From: Welwitschia mirabilis
Taxonomy: Eukaryota > Gnetophyta > Gnetopsida > Welwitschiales
Assembly: GCA_051453625.1 (NCBI GenBank)
Contig: JBOZIK010000001.1
Coordinates: 142,151,687 to 142,215,686, forward strand
Direction: 5' to 3'
Length of the DNA: 64,000 bases
Position 1 is the stretch's first letter; each line of letters starts with the position of its first letter. This document shows, one piece after another, positions 33,333-45,848 of this stretch. The notes beneath the pieces are model-generated. The model worked only from the letters and a program-made list of their open reading frames with translations, searched no databases and was not told the DNA's origin. The position numbers and the translations under genes are program-made.

Positions 33333-33370
33333 TTGTAGGTCTCATAGAAGACAATTATATGAAATGTTGT

Positions 33371-34160
33371 TATGATGGCATTTAATGTTTTCAATGATAA
33401 ATTTGAGATGGAGAAATATAAGGATAAAAATAGCTTTGGATGATGGTATATCAAGGTTAAAAATCTACTTATTCAAGAAGAATTGCATAAGAAACGTCAA
33501 GAAAAGTCTAAACATCTTTAAGTTAGATGTGGATTAGGAGGATTTAGATATAAGGGATCAAAGCACAATTATGTTGAGTTTTGTAGATCAGGTCCTCATC
33601 AGTGTAGTAAAGCAAAACTTTGTCATAATATTATGGATAAATCTAGAGAACTTGTATATAATTAAGTCACTAATAAGCAAACTATACCTAAAGTTAAAAA
33701 TTAACAACTTTAAAATGAAGGAAGGCACTTCCATAGTAGACCACTTAAATTCTTTAAATAAGTTGAGGTATCACTTGTTAAGCACTGATGTGGACATTAA
33801 TAAGGAGGATTAGACCTCTATGCTTTTGAAATCAATTTCAGTTATTTATAATCGAATTAGACAAAAGTTTTTCTATGTTAAAAATACCATATAAATGGAG
33901 GTAGTAACTATAACTCTCTTTTTAGATGAATGGATAAAGATAGTTAGTGAAAAACAAGTTGGTGAAGCCTTAGTAGCTAGAGGATATATTATGAAGAAAG
34001 AATATAACCAACATTCATTTAGATGAATGTCTAAATCTAAAAAATAAACTAAGAAGAATTTGAAATGCTAATATTATTATAAAAAGGGACATTGCAGGCA
34101 AGAATGTAGAGAATAGAAGGTAAAAGAAGAATGAAAAAAATAAGGAACCATCTACATCTA
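33371..34160 (+). pseudogene. Copia C gag, broken
   Basis: Begins MMAFNVFNDKFEMEKYKDKN (Trp replaced by stop after FG), then broken frames with KVKNLLIQEELHK. A clear open stretch at 33571-33813 includes KMKEGTSIVDHLNSLNKL and LLSTDVDINKED. The zinc knuckle near 34055-34110 reads C-stop-YYYKKGHCRQEC, with the second Cys lost. Confidence 0.85.
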
Positions 34161-35557
34161 CTTCTTTGGGTAATGAAAAAATGTCGCTTATAAAAATAAG
34201 TTTATAGATATTCTCACATTCATAATTATGATGAATTAATTTTTGATTTATGAGCTTCATGAAATATCATTTTCCATAGATCTTACTTTAATATATAGTA
34301 TAAAACTAATGAAGAATAACTACTGGTGGATGCTTATGATGGAGCTAGGATCATTAGTGTTGACATAATTCAAATTAAGAAACATGATGAATTTGTAAGA
34401 ACTTTTATGGATTTAAATCATGAATAAAAAATTAAGGAGGAGTCTTATCTATCTTAGAATCTTAGGTGCACTCAGTTACAAGATTTCTAGAGGGAATAAG
34501 ATATATTAAAAGTTATCAAAGATTCCCTTATGGTAATGAAGGCCAAGAAGAAAGAAAATATTTATAAGTTTTCAAGATATGTAGTTATAAGTAATGTAGA
34601 TAATTTAGATGAAGCTACTGCCACATTAATGTTGTAGCATAAATGTATTTTAACATATTAGTGAGATAGGCTTAAATAGGTTAATTTAGAAAAAACTTNN
34701 NNNNNNNNNNNNNNNNNNNNNNNNNNNNNNNNNNNNNNNNNNNNNNNNNNNNNNNNNNNNNNNNNNNNNNNNNNNNNNNNNNNNNNNNNNNNNNNNNNAG
34801 ATAGTTAGTGCAAAATAAGTTGGTGAAGCCTTAGTATCTAGAGGATAGATCATGAAGAAAGAATATAACCAACATTAATTTAGATGAAAGTCTAAATCTA
34901 AAAAATGAACTAAGAAGAATTTGAAATGCCAATATTATTATAAAAAAGGACATTGCAGTCAAGAATGTAGAGAATAGAAGGTAAAAGAAGAATGAAAAAA
35001 ATAAGGAACCATCTACATCTACTTCTCTGAGTAATGAAGAAAATGTTGCTTATAAAAATGAGTTTAGAGATGTTCTCACATTCATAGTTATGATGAATTA
35101 ATTCTTTATTAGAAGCTTCATGGAATATAATTCCCCATAGATCTTACTTTAATATATACTATGTAACTAATGAAGAATAACTACTGGTGGATGCTTATGA
35201 TGGAGCTAGGGTCATTGTTGTTGACACAATTCGAATTAAGATACATGATGAATTTGTAAGAAATTTTATGGATTTAAAGCATGAATAAAAAATAAGGAGG
35301 AGTCTTATCTATTTTAGAATATTAGGTGCACTTAGTTACAAGATTTCTAGAGGGAATAAGATACTAAAAGTTATCAAAGGTTCCCTTATGGTAATGAAGG
35401 CCAAGAAGAAAGAAAATCTTTATAAGTTTTCAAGATATGTAGTTATAAGTAATGTAGATAATTTAGATGAAGCTACTACCACATTAATGTTGTAGCATAA
35501 ATGTGTTTTAACATATTAGTGAGCTAGGCTTAAATAGGTTAATGTAGAGAAAACTTA
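33938..35557. repeat. Gap-flanking direct repeat 6 (34699-34798 N)
   Basis: 33938-34698 is repeated at 34799-35557 within Copia C, gap edges exact. Confidence 0.9.
34230..35550 (+). pseudogene. Copia C protease and GAG-pre-integrase, two copies around a gap
   Basis: Protease near 34235-34290 reads F-D-L-stop-A-S in place of LDSGAS; in the repeat copy (near 35100) it reads LLEASWN. Both have lost the catalytic Asp-Ser-Gly. GAG-pre-integrase follows with LGALS-like and KVIKDSLMVMKAKKKENIYK frames, then LMLxHK..LxHISEAGLNRL with stops. The join is at 34699-34798; 33938-34698 and 34799-35557 are the repeated parts. Confidence 0.7.
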
Positions 35558-36400
35558 TTCTAGGACAATAAAAGATGGAGTATGATTTTTATAAGGATTG
35601 TATCTATGGGAAGAAATGTAGAGTAAAGTTTTTACTATTTTAATAATAAGCAAAGATTTCCTATATTTAAATCATAATGACATCTAGAGTTCATCTCCTT
35701 AAGCTTCATTAAGAGGTGCATAGTGCTTTATTACTTTTATTAATGATAAATTAAGAAATATGTGGGTCATTTTTCTCAAAGCTAAGTTTAAAGATTTTTA
35801 AAAATTTAAAAAATTTAATGGATAGATGGAGAGAAGTATTAGAAATAAGATCAAGTATCTTTAAATTAATTGTAGTGAAGAATACATCTTGAAGAAGTTT
35901 AACGTGTATGATAAGTTATAAGAACTTAAAAGATACCTTATGATTCCATGAACTTTGTAACAAAATCATGTTGTAGAAAGGGTAAATGATAAGTTCTAGG
36001 GACATTCTAGAAGCATGATGAACTTTATTCAAGTGGAGAAAGTATTCTAGATGGAGGTTGTAAACACCACCTATTACTTAATAAGCAGGAATTCCATTAC
36101 ATACCATTTATGATAACACTTCAAAGGAGATGTGGAGTGACTTTTCAAGAGAATATGAATATCTCAAAAGCTTTGGTTGTTTAGCATATATTCATATTCT
36201 AGATGTTCAAAGAAGAAAGTTAAATCTAAAATATAAGAAGTGCATCTTTCTTGAATATCCAAAAAGATCCAAAATATTTAAGCTTTAGGATTCTATTTCA
36301 AGGAGTAACTTATTTATAAGAAATGCCATATTCAATGTATTATTCCTTTTAAAAGAGGAAACTTAAGATGAGACTAAAGTAAAGATAGTCTAAAGAGGAA
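35558..36400 (+). pseudogene. Copia C integrase, first copy
   Basis: Frames show DGVxxDFYKDCIYGKKCRVK (zinc-binding end), a degenerate core with IHSDVWGP-like and VIFLKAKFKDF, then PQNHVVERVNDK, TTYYLISRNSIT and SFGCLAYIHILDVQRRKLN, KKCIFLEYPKRSK. It is repeated at 38140-38960. Confidence 0.75.
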
Positions 36401-36649
36401 GTTTCTATAGAGGTGGAAAATACTAATGAAAATTATAAAAAGAAGAACTTGGATAATACTGAGCAACAAAAAATTATAGATATATAGATTGAGATGGTAT
36501 TGTCTTAACCTCAAGCGAAGCTTGAAAGATTTTCAAGATCTAAGAAAGGTAATCTAGCTATTAGGTATGATGATAAGTATGCATTTCTATCATTAATTAC
36601 TAAAGTGGATAAGATAATATCTTATCAAAATCCTATAAAGTTTGATTAT

Positions 36650-37904
36650 AAGAATAAATGACATGCAACTATGAAGGAAGGAATTATCTTTAAGGAAACT
36701 AGCCTTGAGAGTTAATCAAACTTCTAAAAGAAATAAATGTAATACACTATAAATGGATTTTCAAGGTAAAATCTAATACATCTGAGCTGACTAATATATT
36801 CAAAGTAAGGCTCATTGTTATAGGTTATTTATAAAAGATAAAGATATTTTTATTTGATGTATTTTACTAGTGAATAAGTTGGCATTAATTTGGATGATTT
36901 TGGCATTAGTTGCATTAGGAAGTATTAAGTTAGCATGACAAAAGGAAAAACTACATTCTTACATGATGAGCTATAAGAAGAGATCTGTATTAATTAAATA
37001 GAATTAATTAAAAAGGAAAAATTATTTATAGGGTTAGGAGATCACTACATGGACTAAAGAAAAGTCTTAGGAAGTGGTAAAAAAGATTTAATTCCATCAT
37101 GAGTAAAACTAATTTCTAAAGAAATCCTAAAGAATCTTGTATGTATAGTATAAATTATAAAGATGTTAGCTTCATTATTTTACTTCTATATGTGGATGAT
37201 ATGCTTATTGCTAAAAAGAACAAGGTATAAATTAGGAAACTAAAGGAACTCTTATAATTTGAATTTAATACAAAGGTAAGAAAAGCTAAGAAGATTCTTG
37301 TAATGGACACTACTCAAGATAGAAAGAATGAAAAGTTGTAAATATTTCAAGAATGATACATCAAGAAAGGTCTTAAGAGGTTCAAGATACAAGATACAAA
37401 TCCTGTAAGTACTTCCATTTGTATGAATTTTATATTATCCTCTCAGTTATCTCCAAATATCAATGAAAAATAGGAGTACATTTCTTTAGTACTCTACTCT
37501 AATGTCATTGATAATTTGATGTATGTGATTATTAGGAAAAGTCCAGATATTATAAATCCTATGAGTGTTGTTAATAGGTTTATAAAGAGTCCTAGGTGAA
37601 GAACATTATAAAGTGATGTAGTGGATTATNNNNNNNNNNAAGTAATTATGATTTATATTTTCATAGTAATCTTGGTAAGAGAAATTCCACATCGAGTTAA
37701 TTATTCATAAAGTTTAGAGGATTATTTAATAAAAATTAAAGTTGTAATCTATTAAAGTAGAATATGTCACTACTTCAACAATTTACAAAGAAGGTATTTG
37801 GCTAAAGAATCTCATGGAAAATTTCAAAAATTATCAAATGAAGTAACACTATTCAATAATAAACAAGGTGTCATATTCTTAGCACACAAGCTATCATTTT
37901 ATGA
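36650..37904 (+). pseudogene. Copia C reverse transcriptase and RNase H, first copy
   Basis: RT: MKEGIIFKE, KWIFKVKSNTSELTNIFKVR, then a catalytic LLYVDDMLIAKKNK at about 37182-37218 with YVDD intact. Between RT and RNase H: DTNPVSTSICMNF and LMYVIIRKSPDI. RNase H is partial: LFNNKQGVIFLAHKLSFY, where DNQSAIxLAKN is usual. A 10-N gap at 37630 replaces about 27 bases seen in the other copy. Confidence 0.8.
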
Positions 37905-38004
37905 NNNNNNNNNNNNNNNNNNNNNNNNNNNNNNNNNNNNNNNNNNNNNNNNNNNNNNNNNNNNNNNNNNNNNNNNNNNNNNNNNNNNNNNNNNNNNNNN
38001 NNNN

Positions 38005-40490
38005 CCAAGAAGAAAGAAAATCTTTATAAGTTTTCAAGATATGTAGTTATAAGTAATGTAGATAATTTAGATGAAGCTACTGCCACATTAATGTTGTACC
38101 ATAAATGTGTTTTAACATATTAGTGAGCTAGGCTAAAATAGTTTAATGTAGAGAAAACTTATTCTAGGATAATAAAAGATGGAGTATGATTTCTATAAGG
38201 ATTGTATCTATGGGAAGCAATGCAAAGTAAAGTTTTTTACTATTTTAATAATAATCAAAGATTTCCTAGATTTAATTCATAATGACATCCAGAGTCCATC
38301 TCCTTAAGCTTCATTAAGAGGTGCATAGTATTTTATTACTTTTATTAATGATAAATTAAGAAATGTGTGGGTTATTTATCTCAAAGATAAGTTTGAATAT
38401 TTTCAAAAATTTAAATAATTTAATGGATAGATAGAGAGAAGTATTAAAAAGAAGGTCAAGTATCTTTAAATTAATTATAATGAAGAATACGTCTTAAAAA
38501 AGTTTGAGGTGTATTGTAATCTATAAGAAATTAAAAGGTACCTTATGATTCCATGTACTTTGAAATAAAATCATGTTTTAGAAAGGATGAATGATAAGTT
38601 CTAGGGACATTCTAGAAGCATGATGAGCTTTATTCAAGTGGATAAAGTATTCTAGATGGAGGTAGTAAACATCACCTATTACTTAATGAGTAGGACTTCC
38701 ATTACATACCATTGATGGTAACACTTCAAAAAAGATGTGGAGTGACTTTTCAACAGGGTATGAAAATCTCAAAAGCTTTGGTTGTTTAGCATATATTCAT
38801 ATTTTAGATGTTCTAAGAAAAAAGTTAAATCTAAAATATAAGAAGTGCATCTTTTTTGAATATTCAAAATAAACCAAAATATTTAAGCTTTAGGATTCTA
38901 TTTTAAGGAGTAACTTATTTATAAAAAAATGCCATATTCAATGTATTATCCCTTTTAAAAGAGGAAAATTAAGATGAGACTAAAGTAAGATAGTCTAAAG
39001 AGGAAGTTTCTATAGAGGTGGAAAATACTAATGAAAATTATGAAATAGAGATCTTGGATAATACTGAGCAACCAAAAATTATAGATATATAGATTGAGAT
39101 GGTGTTGTCTTAATCTCAAGTGAAGCTTGAAAGATTTTTAAGATCTAAGAAAGGTATTCTAGCTATTAGGTATGGTGATAAGTATGCATTTCTATCATTA
39201 ATTTCTAAAGTGGATAAGATAATGTCTTATCAAAATCCTCTAAAGTTTGCTTACAAGAATAAATGACATGTAGGTATGAAGGAAGAGATGCTTTATCTTT
39301 AAGGGAACTAGCCTTGAGAGTTAATAAAACTTCCAAAATAAATAAATGTCATACATTAAGCCAACTAATATATTCAAAGCAAGGCTCATTATTTTAGGTT
39401 ATTTCTAAAATATATATTTATTTGATGTATTTTACTAGTGAACAAGTTGGAATTAATTTGGATGATTTTGGCATTAGTTGCATTAGGAAATATTGAGTTA
39501 GCATGACGAATGGAAAAACTACATTCTTACATGATGAGCTATAAGAAGAGATCTTTATTAATTAAATAGAATAGTTCATGTTAAAGGCAAAGAGATCATT
39601 GTTTATAACTTTAGGAGGTCACTATATGAACTAAAGAAAAGTCTTAGGAAGTGGTAAAAAAGATTTAATTCCATCATGAGTAAAACTAATTTCTAAAGAG
39701 ATCCTATAGGATCTTTTATGTATAGTGCAAATTACAAAGATGTTAGCTTCATTATTTTAGTTCTATACATGGATGATATGCTTATTGCCAAAAAGAACAA
39801 GGTATAAATTAGGAAACTAAAGGAACTCCTATAATTTGAATTTAATACAAAGGTAAGGCAAGCTAAGAAGATTCTTGTAATGGACACTACTCAAGATAGA
39901 AAGAATGAAAAGTTCTAAATATCTCAAGAACGATACATCAAAAAAGGTCTTAAGAGGTTTAAGATACAAGACACAAATCCTATAAGTACTTCCATTTGTA
40001 TGAATTTTATATTATCCTCTCAGTTATCTTTAAAAATCAATGAAAAATAGGAGTACATTTCTTCAATACTTTACTCTAATGTCATTGATAATTTGATGTA
40101 TGTAATGATTAGGAAAAGTCCAGATATTATAAATCCTATGGGTGTTGTTAATAGGTTTATAAAGAATCCTAGGTGAAAAACATTATAAAGTGGTGTAGTG
40201 GATTCTCAAGTATCTTAAGAAGACGATTGCAAGTAATTATGATTTATATTTTCATAGTAATCTTGATAAGAGAAATTCCACATCAAGTCAAGTATTCATA
40301 AAGGTTAGAGGACTTATTTAATGAAATTTAAATTTGTAATATGTTAAAGTAGAATATGTCACTACTTCAACAACTTACAAAGAAGGGATTTGGGCAAAGA
40401 ATCTCATTGAAAATTTCAAAAATTATCAAATGAAGTAATACTATTCAATAATAAACAAGGTGTTATATTCTTAGCATATAAGATATCATT
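38005..40490 (+). pseudogene. Copia C integrase, RT and RNase H, repeated copy
   Basis: Collinear with 35401-37904. The catalytic motif here is LYMDDMLIAKKNK (39763-39795), Val to Met by a G-to-A change. It has indels relative to the first copy, for example a shorter KWIFKV region near 39350 where about 35 bp are lost. RNase H continues to about 40650, then the purine tract. Confidence 0.8.
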
Positions 40491-40718
40491 TTTGGATAGT
40501 TCTAAAATGTAGGGATGTCATACTTTTATTGTTGATCATTAAAACATTCATACTCTAGAAACCTAATGAACACATTGAAAAAATCACTTTACCTAATGAA
40601 GTTCAAAAAATGTCTAGAGTTCTTGCAAATTTATCAAATATAGGTAATAAAGTAAGGATCAAGGATTTAAAATTGAAAATGTAGAAGGAAACTTTATACT
40701 AAGATGGAGGTTAGCGGT

Positions 40719-41260
40719 TGTAAGACAAAATTAAAATCTTATTATTAAAATGTGAGCCATATTATAATGTGAGCCAAATTAGTATCTTTATTAGAAAATG
40801 AGTCAAACATTAATATGTAAATTTTAATTAGTACTAAAATAGAAATATCCAAGATAATCATGAAATTAGAAAAAGAAAAACTAATAAATGAAAAGACCAC
40901 TTATTTCATGCTTTTACCATGTTTAATTCTAATCTTAGGCATGCATAAGAGATACTTAGGAGTATTGTTAGGGAGTAAAAGTATTACAGCTTGCATTGTG
41001 AGGGTTGTGTGAGATAAAAAGTGTCTAGTAAGAAGATATAATTATTACTAGTATATTGTAAAAATTTGTTGCATTCTCATCCATTATTAATATTCCTTCA
41101 TCTATAAGAAAAATGAATCTCCTTTCTTATGATCATAGGCACATTATCAAATCATATTAAAATCTAGTATGTTATGTTTATTACATTTGTTATTGTAGTT
41201 TATTTCTATTATTTGTTTTTCTTCCAATCTGATGGTTCTACACTTTCATAGTACATAATA
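40719..41260 (+). repeat. 3' LTR of Copia C
   Basis: Starts TGTAAGACAAAATTAAAATC, ends GTACATAATA. The TATA region is degenerate (GGCATGCATAAGAGAT near 40938). It is more diverged than the other LTR pairs in the window. Confidence 0.75.
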
Positions 41261-41625
41261 GTCCAAACTAAAGAGCGACGTCTTTAGAATAACTGAAAAA
41301 TTTAAAGAGCCTCTAATGTGGAAAAATATTTGCAAAAGCAATTCCATGATTTTGATGATCCATTAACTCTTGTTTTTTATCTTAAATAAGTAAACATTTT
41401 AGTACCTATTACTATTAATATACAATATAATATTCATCAGGTAGATATAGATTTTATCTTCTTAAATGATTTCATTAAAGAGAATGTTTATGTTCAAAAA
41501 CCTTCTAGTTGGATGATTGATGATTGTAAGGATTATGTGTATTATCTCAAAAAAATACTTGTACTACCTTGTATTAAGTAGGGCAAGCTCTACATGCATG
41601 ATACATGCATGAGAGGATTGATTCA
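41261..41625 (+). pseudogene. RT fragment, probably the continuation of host Copia H
   Basis: From about 41435 the frame reads HQVDIDFIFLNDFIKENVYV, QKPSSWMIDD and DYVYYLKKILVLPCIK, matching QLDVxxAFLNGxLxEEVYMxQPxGF and KLxKALYGLKQ of RVT_2. It lies directly after Copia C and follows on from the RT start interrupted at 32799. The sequence soon fades at TATAACACC (41632). Confidence 0.7.
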
Positions 41626-41631
41626 TACATG

Positions 41632-44600
41632 CTATAACACCTACTTTAAGTTACTCTTATTAAGCATTAATTTATTTAGAATTTAGATTACCTAAAATGA
41701 TATTCAAAGATCGAATTATACTTATACTTTATCAATATAATTTATATTATTAGAAAAAGTAAACAATACAAATATTTCTTATAGAATTAAATATATATTT
41801 ATTTGGTTTGAAAACAATAGTTTTATCATACTTTTACATCCTATAACATAAATGTATCTTATACATGATTGATGAGACATGAAATTGCCATAAACATATA
41901 TGGACATAGGTTTAGGATAATTCTTAACCAATGTAATATACATTTACACCTCATGTTAATAACATTCTAACTTAATATTTGGCTAAAGATGAGTTTTCTA
42001 TACTTCAAGTTCTAAACTATAGTAGACATGGCTAGGTTTAACTTGATAGGTTTAAACATCATCTCGATATATCATCGAAAGAATAATAGGTAACACATGG
42101 GATGGATGCATATTTACAAGTTATTCTTGCTTTCTTGGAGAATCTTAGGATGTTAGAAAATGATTCATTGACATCAATGGCTTAGGATATTCAGTTAAAG
42201 TAAGTCATACATGGATAGGATAGTATAGTAATGAATAAATCCACTTCTATAAGGGTTGTGTATATTAATTTAAAACAAAAAAACTAAAAAAAAAAACCAA
42301 TTCAATTCCCTTGGCAATGACATTAAATTATGAGTATGATAATTATGAGGACCATCTTGATTTGGTTAACATTTAAAGATTACACCATAAAAATGTATGC
42401 ATATAAGAAAAATAACTCTAACTTGATTATGTTTATTTTATTAAAATAATCATACATAAAAGGAAAAAACTGAAAAAGACATATATAATATTCATTTAGC
42501 ATATTAGAAGATAACAGAAATTGAAAAATATAGTAATGATAGTCAAGATAGTGGAAATAGCTTCATGTTATTTCACATTAATAATAGGGTCCTTTAAATA
42601 AATCACATAATAACTTTAAATTTACTTTTTAAAAAAAGAAAAAAACCTATGCCTAGATTATGCCATTTGAAACCTCCATTTCTATAAGTTCATCTAGTAA
42701 ATTTTACCACAATAACATGATTAATAAGGAAAAATAAGAGTAAAGGTTAAAAAATAAAAATATTAAACATAATATCTAGTTAAAATTTGTGTAATTATAA
42801 AATAGCTAAAAGGGATAAGAATCAGAATAAAAATTTACTTAACTAGTTTGCTAAAGTAATAACCCTCATAGATTTCTAAGTATATATATTAGAATAAAAG
42901 CAAGTAAATAATGGTTATATCTTATATAAATGAAATCTTTAATAATAATATAAAGATAAGATAACATTAAAGCCCACATGAGTAATTAAACATTAAACTT
43001 TAACTCATGGTAAATAAAACTTTTACTAAAAATTCAAGAATAAAGGCCTTAATAAGAAAGGCATAAATTATTATTTATCAAATAATATTAAATAAAAATT
43101 ACATAAATTAAAACCATTTTAATTATTATTTATCTTTAATCTTAAATTATTAGCATAATTTTATTAAATAAATTTTCTATAATTGATAACATCAATTATA
43201 TTTTTTATCTTTTAAGGGACATTACAACTGAAAATTACTAATTAACTAGTTATAAACATAAAAATAATTTATACTAATTTTTTTAAACTAGAGTCATAGT
43301 GCTATCTCTAAAAATTTATTTTATCAACTTCAGGTTTATTTAAATATATTTCCTAATATCATAAATTAAGTGTAATAATCATCTAAAATTTTAAAATAAC
43401 TTAAGTATAAAATCATCTAATATCATAACTTAAGTGTAAAAATGTTATAAATTTTAAACTAATTTACATTTTTAACTGATTGAGTATTCTTTGCAAAACT
43501 TGTTAAATTCTCTAAAATTTAGAATACTTATTTATTATAAAATAATAAGTATAAATTTTATAAATTGAAACTAATTGCTTACTATTTTTTATTTTTATTT
43601 TATAATTTATTTTTATAAAATTTTTAAAATTTTATAATTATTAAAAATTACAATTTTTAAATTTTTTTAAACTAATAGAATAATAAACATGAAAAAGATT
43701 TATTAAATTTTATTTAGTATTTAATAAGTTATGTTACCATTTTTAAAAATTTAAAATTTAACTATAATAAGAACATAAAAACCACAAATAAACCTGAGAA
43801 ACTATAATTAATAAAATTAGTATAAATAATTAATTTATTTAGTTGATCTAATGTACATAATAAATTTTAATTAATGTAAATTAATATTAATTAAAGAAAC
43901 CAATGCACAAAATTAATTTAAAGTAAAGAAATTCAATGAACCTTAAGATTTACATGAATCACTACCTTTCATAAATGAAATTTGAGAATTAGATAATTCA
44001 TCATAATAAGAGAACTATAATGCACATTTGATGCAAAATAAAATATAAAATTAATTTAATATTTCATAGTGCAAAATACATATGGAAAATAAAATATAAA
44101 AGTTACTTCCTTAATCATTTGACCAAAGTTTCCCATTAGTAACCTTGCCACCCAAACATGTGAAAAGATTTCTCAAAATTTTTCATAATCTTAGTTTGAG
44201 CCTAATGGAAGAAATATTTATAATAAAATAAACATTATAATAAGAATATATATTAGTCTAAATTAATACTCCATTATGTCACTCCTTTTTTTAAGAAAAA
44301 AGACAACATAGTAATAAAATAAATAGAGAAACATACTTAGAAAGGTGAAGATTGGAGAATATGGCTTAGTAGATACTTATGAAGATCTCATGAAGTCCTA
44401 AGCTTCAAGCTCTAAGATCTAAGATATAAGCTCCAAGATCCATGCTTAAAAACAAGAGGATGAGATTAAAAAAGATAAGAGAACAAGAAGGAAATTTGAT
44501 ATCATATACTTGCATGAAAATGAAAATTTAGTTTATAAAAGAGGAAAGAACTCTATTTTTAGGTAAATAATAAATTAAATATTCTTAATAAAATCAGTTA

Positions 44601-45829
44601 AATGTCATACACATTATTTTATTAATAAAGTAATATGATCACATAAAATTCTATAATATTAATTACATTAAATTAGATAAGATACCATTAACAAGTTGGA
44701 TCCATTTAAGTAATAAGTGAAATTAATGTGTGAATGATAAGAAGACATTATATTTACAACTGATGTACCTAGCAAGGGTGAGTACTTTTCTTCTTTTAAT
44801 GAGTAATTTAATTACATACATGATTATCACATACTAGTTCTTTCTCAATCCATCATAAGCTCATAACCATATTTAATAAATTTAAAATTGCATTAAATTA
44901 GGTATAGTATTCATTGGAAGGAAAAATATTTAGAAATTTTAAAACTTTCATGTATCACAAGGAGATAAAATTTTCCTATTCTAGTAAATAAGAAAATAAA
45001 TATTTTATGAATCAAGTACTTTAAGGACTATCAAGAAGGATAAAATTCATGGCAAAGTAAACTATACTCTTTCAAACTTTTTACTTTATGGATAAGAGTG
45101 CATGTACTTATTTACATGATCATGAATTTCATCAAATTCATCAACACAAAACATAAGAAAAATGTCATAATAGAATGCAATAAAGTTAATCTTTTCTTTA
45201 ATTTTTTTAATCAACTACTTTAATAATTTAACTTGACTAAGTAATTTTAATTTTTAGACTTGGATTAGGTACATAAGTAATTGAGGAAAACAAAGATGTC
45301 ATATGTTATTTGTTTAAATATTTTATTATCAATTTATACCTTCTTTCAAATTTATAATTTGATAATTCTGCAACATAAAGTAGATGCATTTACATAAATT
45401 GAGTTATTTGATTTTAACATTTTGATAAGATTTTATTTATTAATTTATTTTATCATTAAAAATTATTTCATAAAATAAATATTAAAAATAGAAAAAACTA
45501 GGGCTCGAGTGCCTTGTACCAGGGGTGAACCAGATGAAAAATTATTCAAAATTAAGGTTGATTACTTTAAAAACCATATAAGTATGCATAATTAAAAATT
45601 AAGCATGATGTATATCTTTGGCATAAGGAAAATATAAAACATGATTAGTATAAAATATAACATTAGTTTCTATAAAGATTTAAATTAAAAATGGTTTTCA
45701 TGTTAAAAATTTAATATAATAAATATTATATAATTAAGATATCAACATGTCTAATATTTGAAAATAAAAAATTACAAAACATAAGACATATCATATTCTC
45801 CCTCTTTCAATGATTAAGTTCTAGGAATT
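41632..45829. other. AT-rich stretch, probable 3' LTR region of Gypsy D
   Basis: No ORF or domain. On the minus strand a TGTAATGTCCCTTAAAAG at about 43226 and a GGTGTTATA ending at 41632 look like the two ends of a Gypsy LTR (TGTAACA...TGTTACA type) of about 1.6 kb in the orientation of Gypsy D, but I could not match it to a 5' partner. A small CpG-containing island lies at 45498-45540. Confidence 0.3.
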
Positions 45830-45848
45830 GAGATACATAAATTTATGA

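Larger units (their letters stand above)
35401..40490. repeat. Gap-flanking direct repeat 7 (37905-38004 N), about 2.5 kb
   Basis: 35401-37904 is repeated at 38005-40490 within Copia C, gap edges exact. Confidence 0.9.
32800..41260 (+). mobile_element. Copia C, nested in host H
   Basis: LTRs at 32800-33318 and 40719-41260, PBS, gag, protease, integrase, RT, RNase H and a purine tract (AAGATGGAGG, 40701-40710) on the plus strand. Two 100-N joins repeat 33938-34698 and 35401-37904; discounting one copy of each plus the N runs leaves about 5.0 kb, a normal Copia length. No clear target duplication is seen. Gag (EGTSIVDHLN, LLSTDVDIN) and integrase wording are typical of a common plant Copia lineage. 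Stops in every domain. Confidence 0.85.
8827..41625 (+). mobile_element. Host Copia H, an old element split by three nested insertions
   Basis: Visible pieces in order on the plus strand: PBS 8827, gag, protease, GAG-pre-integrase, integrase core and C-terminus (to about 11985), a Ser/Pro-rich hinge (11986-12447, 17894-18194, 29127-29940), the start of RT (about 29960-30040) and more RT (41261-41625). Between them sit Copia B, non-autonomous element L and Copia C. The first two are bounded by 5-bp target duplications, so the host pieces join cleanly. The 3' end and 3' LTR are not recognised. Stops and frameshifts occur in every domain, more than in the inserted elements, as expected for the oldest layer. 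That the pieces belong to one element is inference from order and junctions. Confidence 0.6.
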
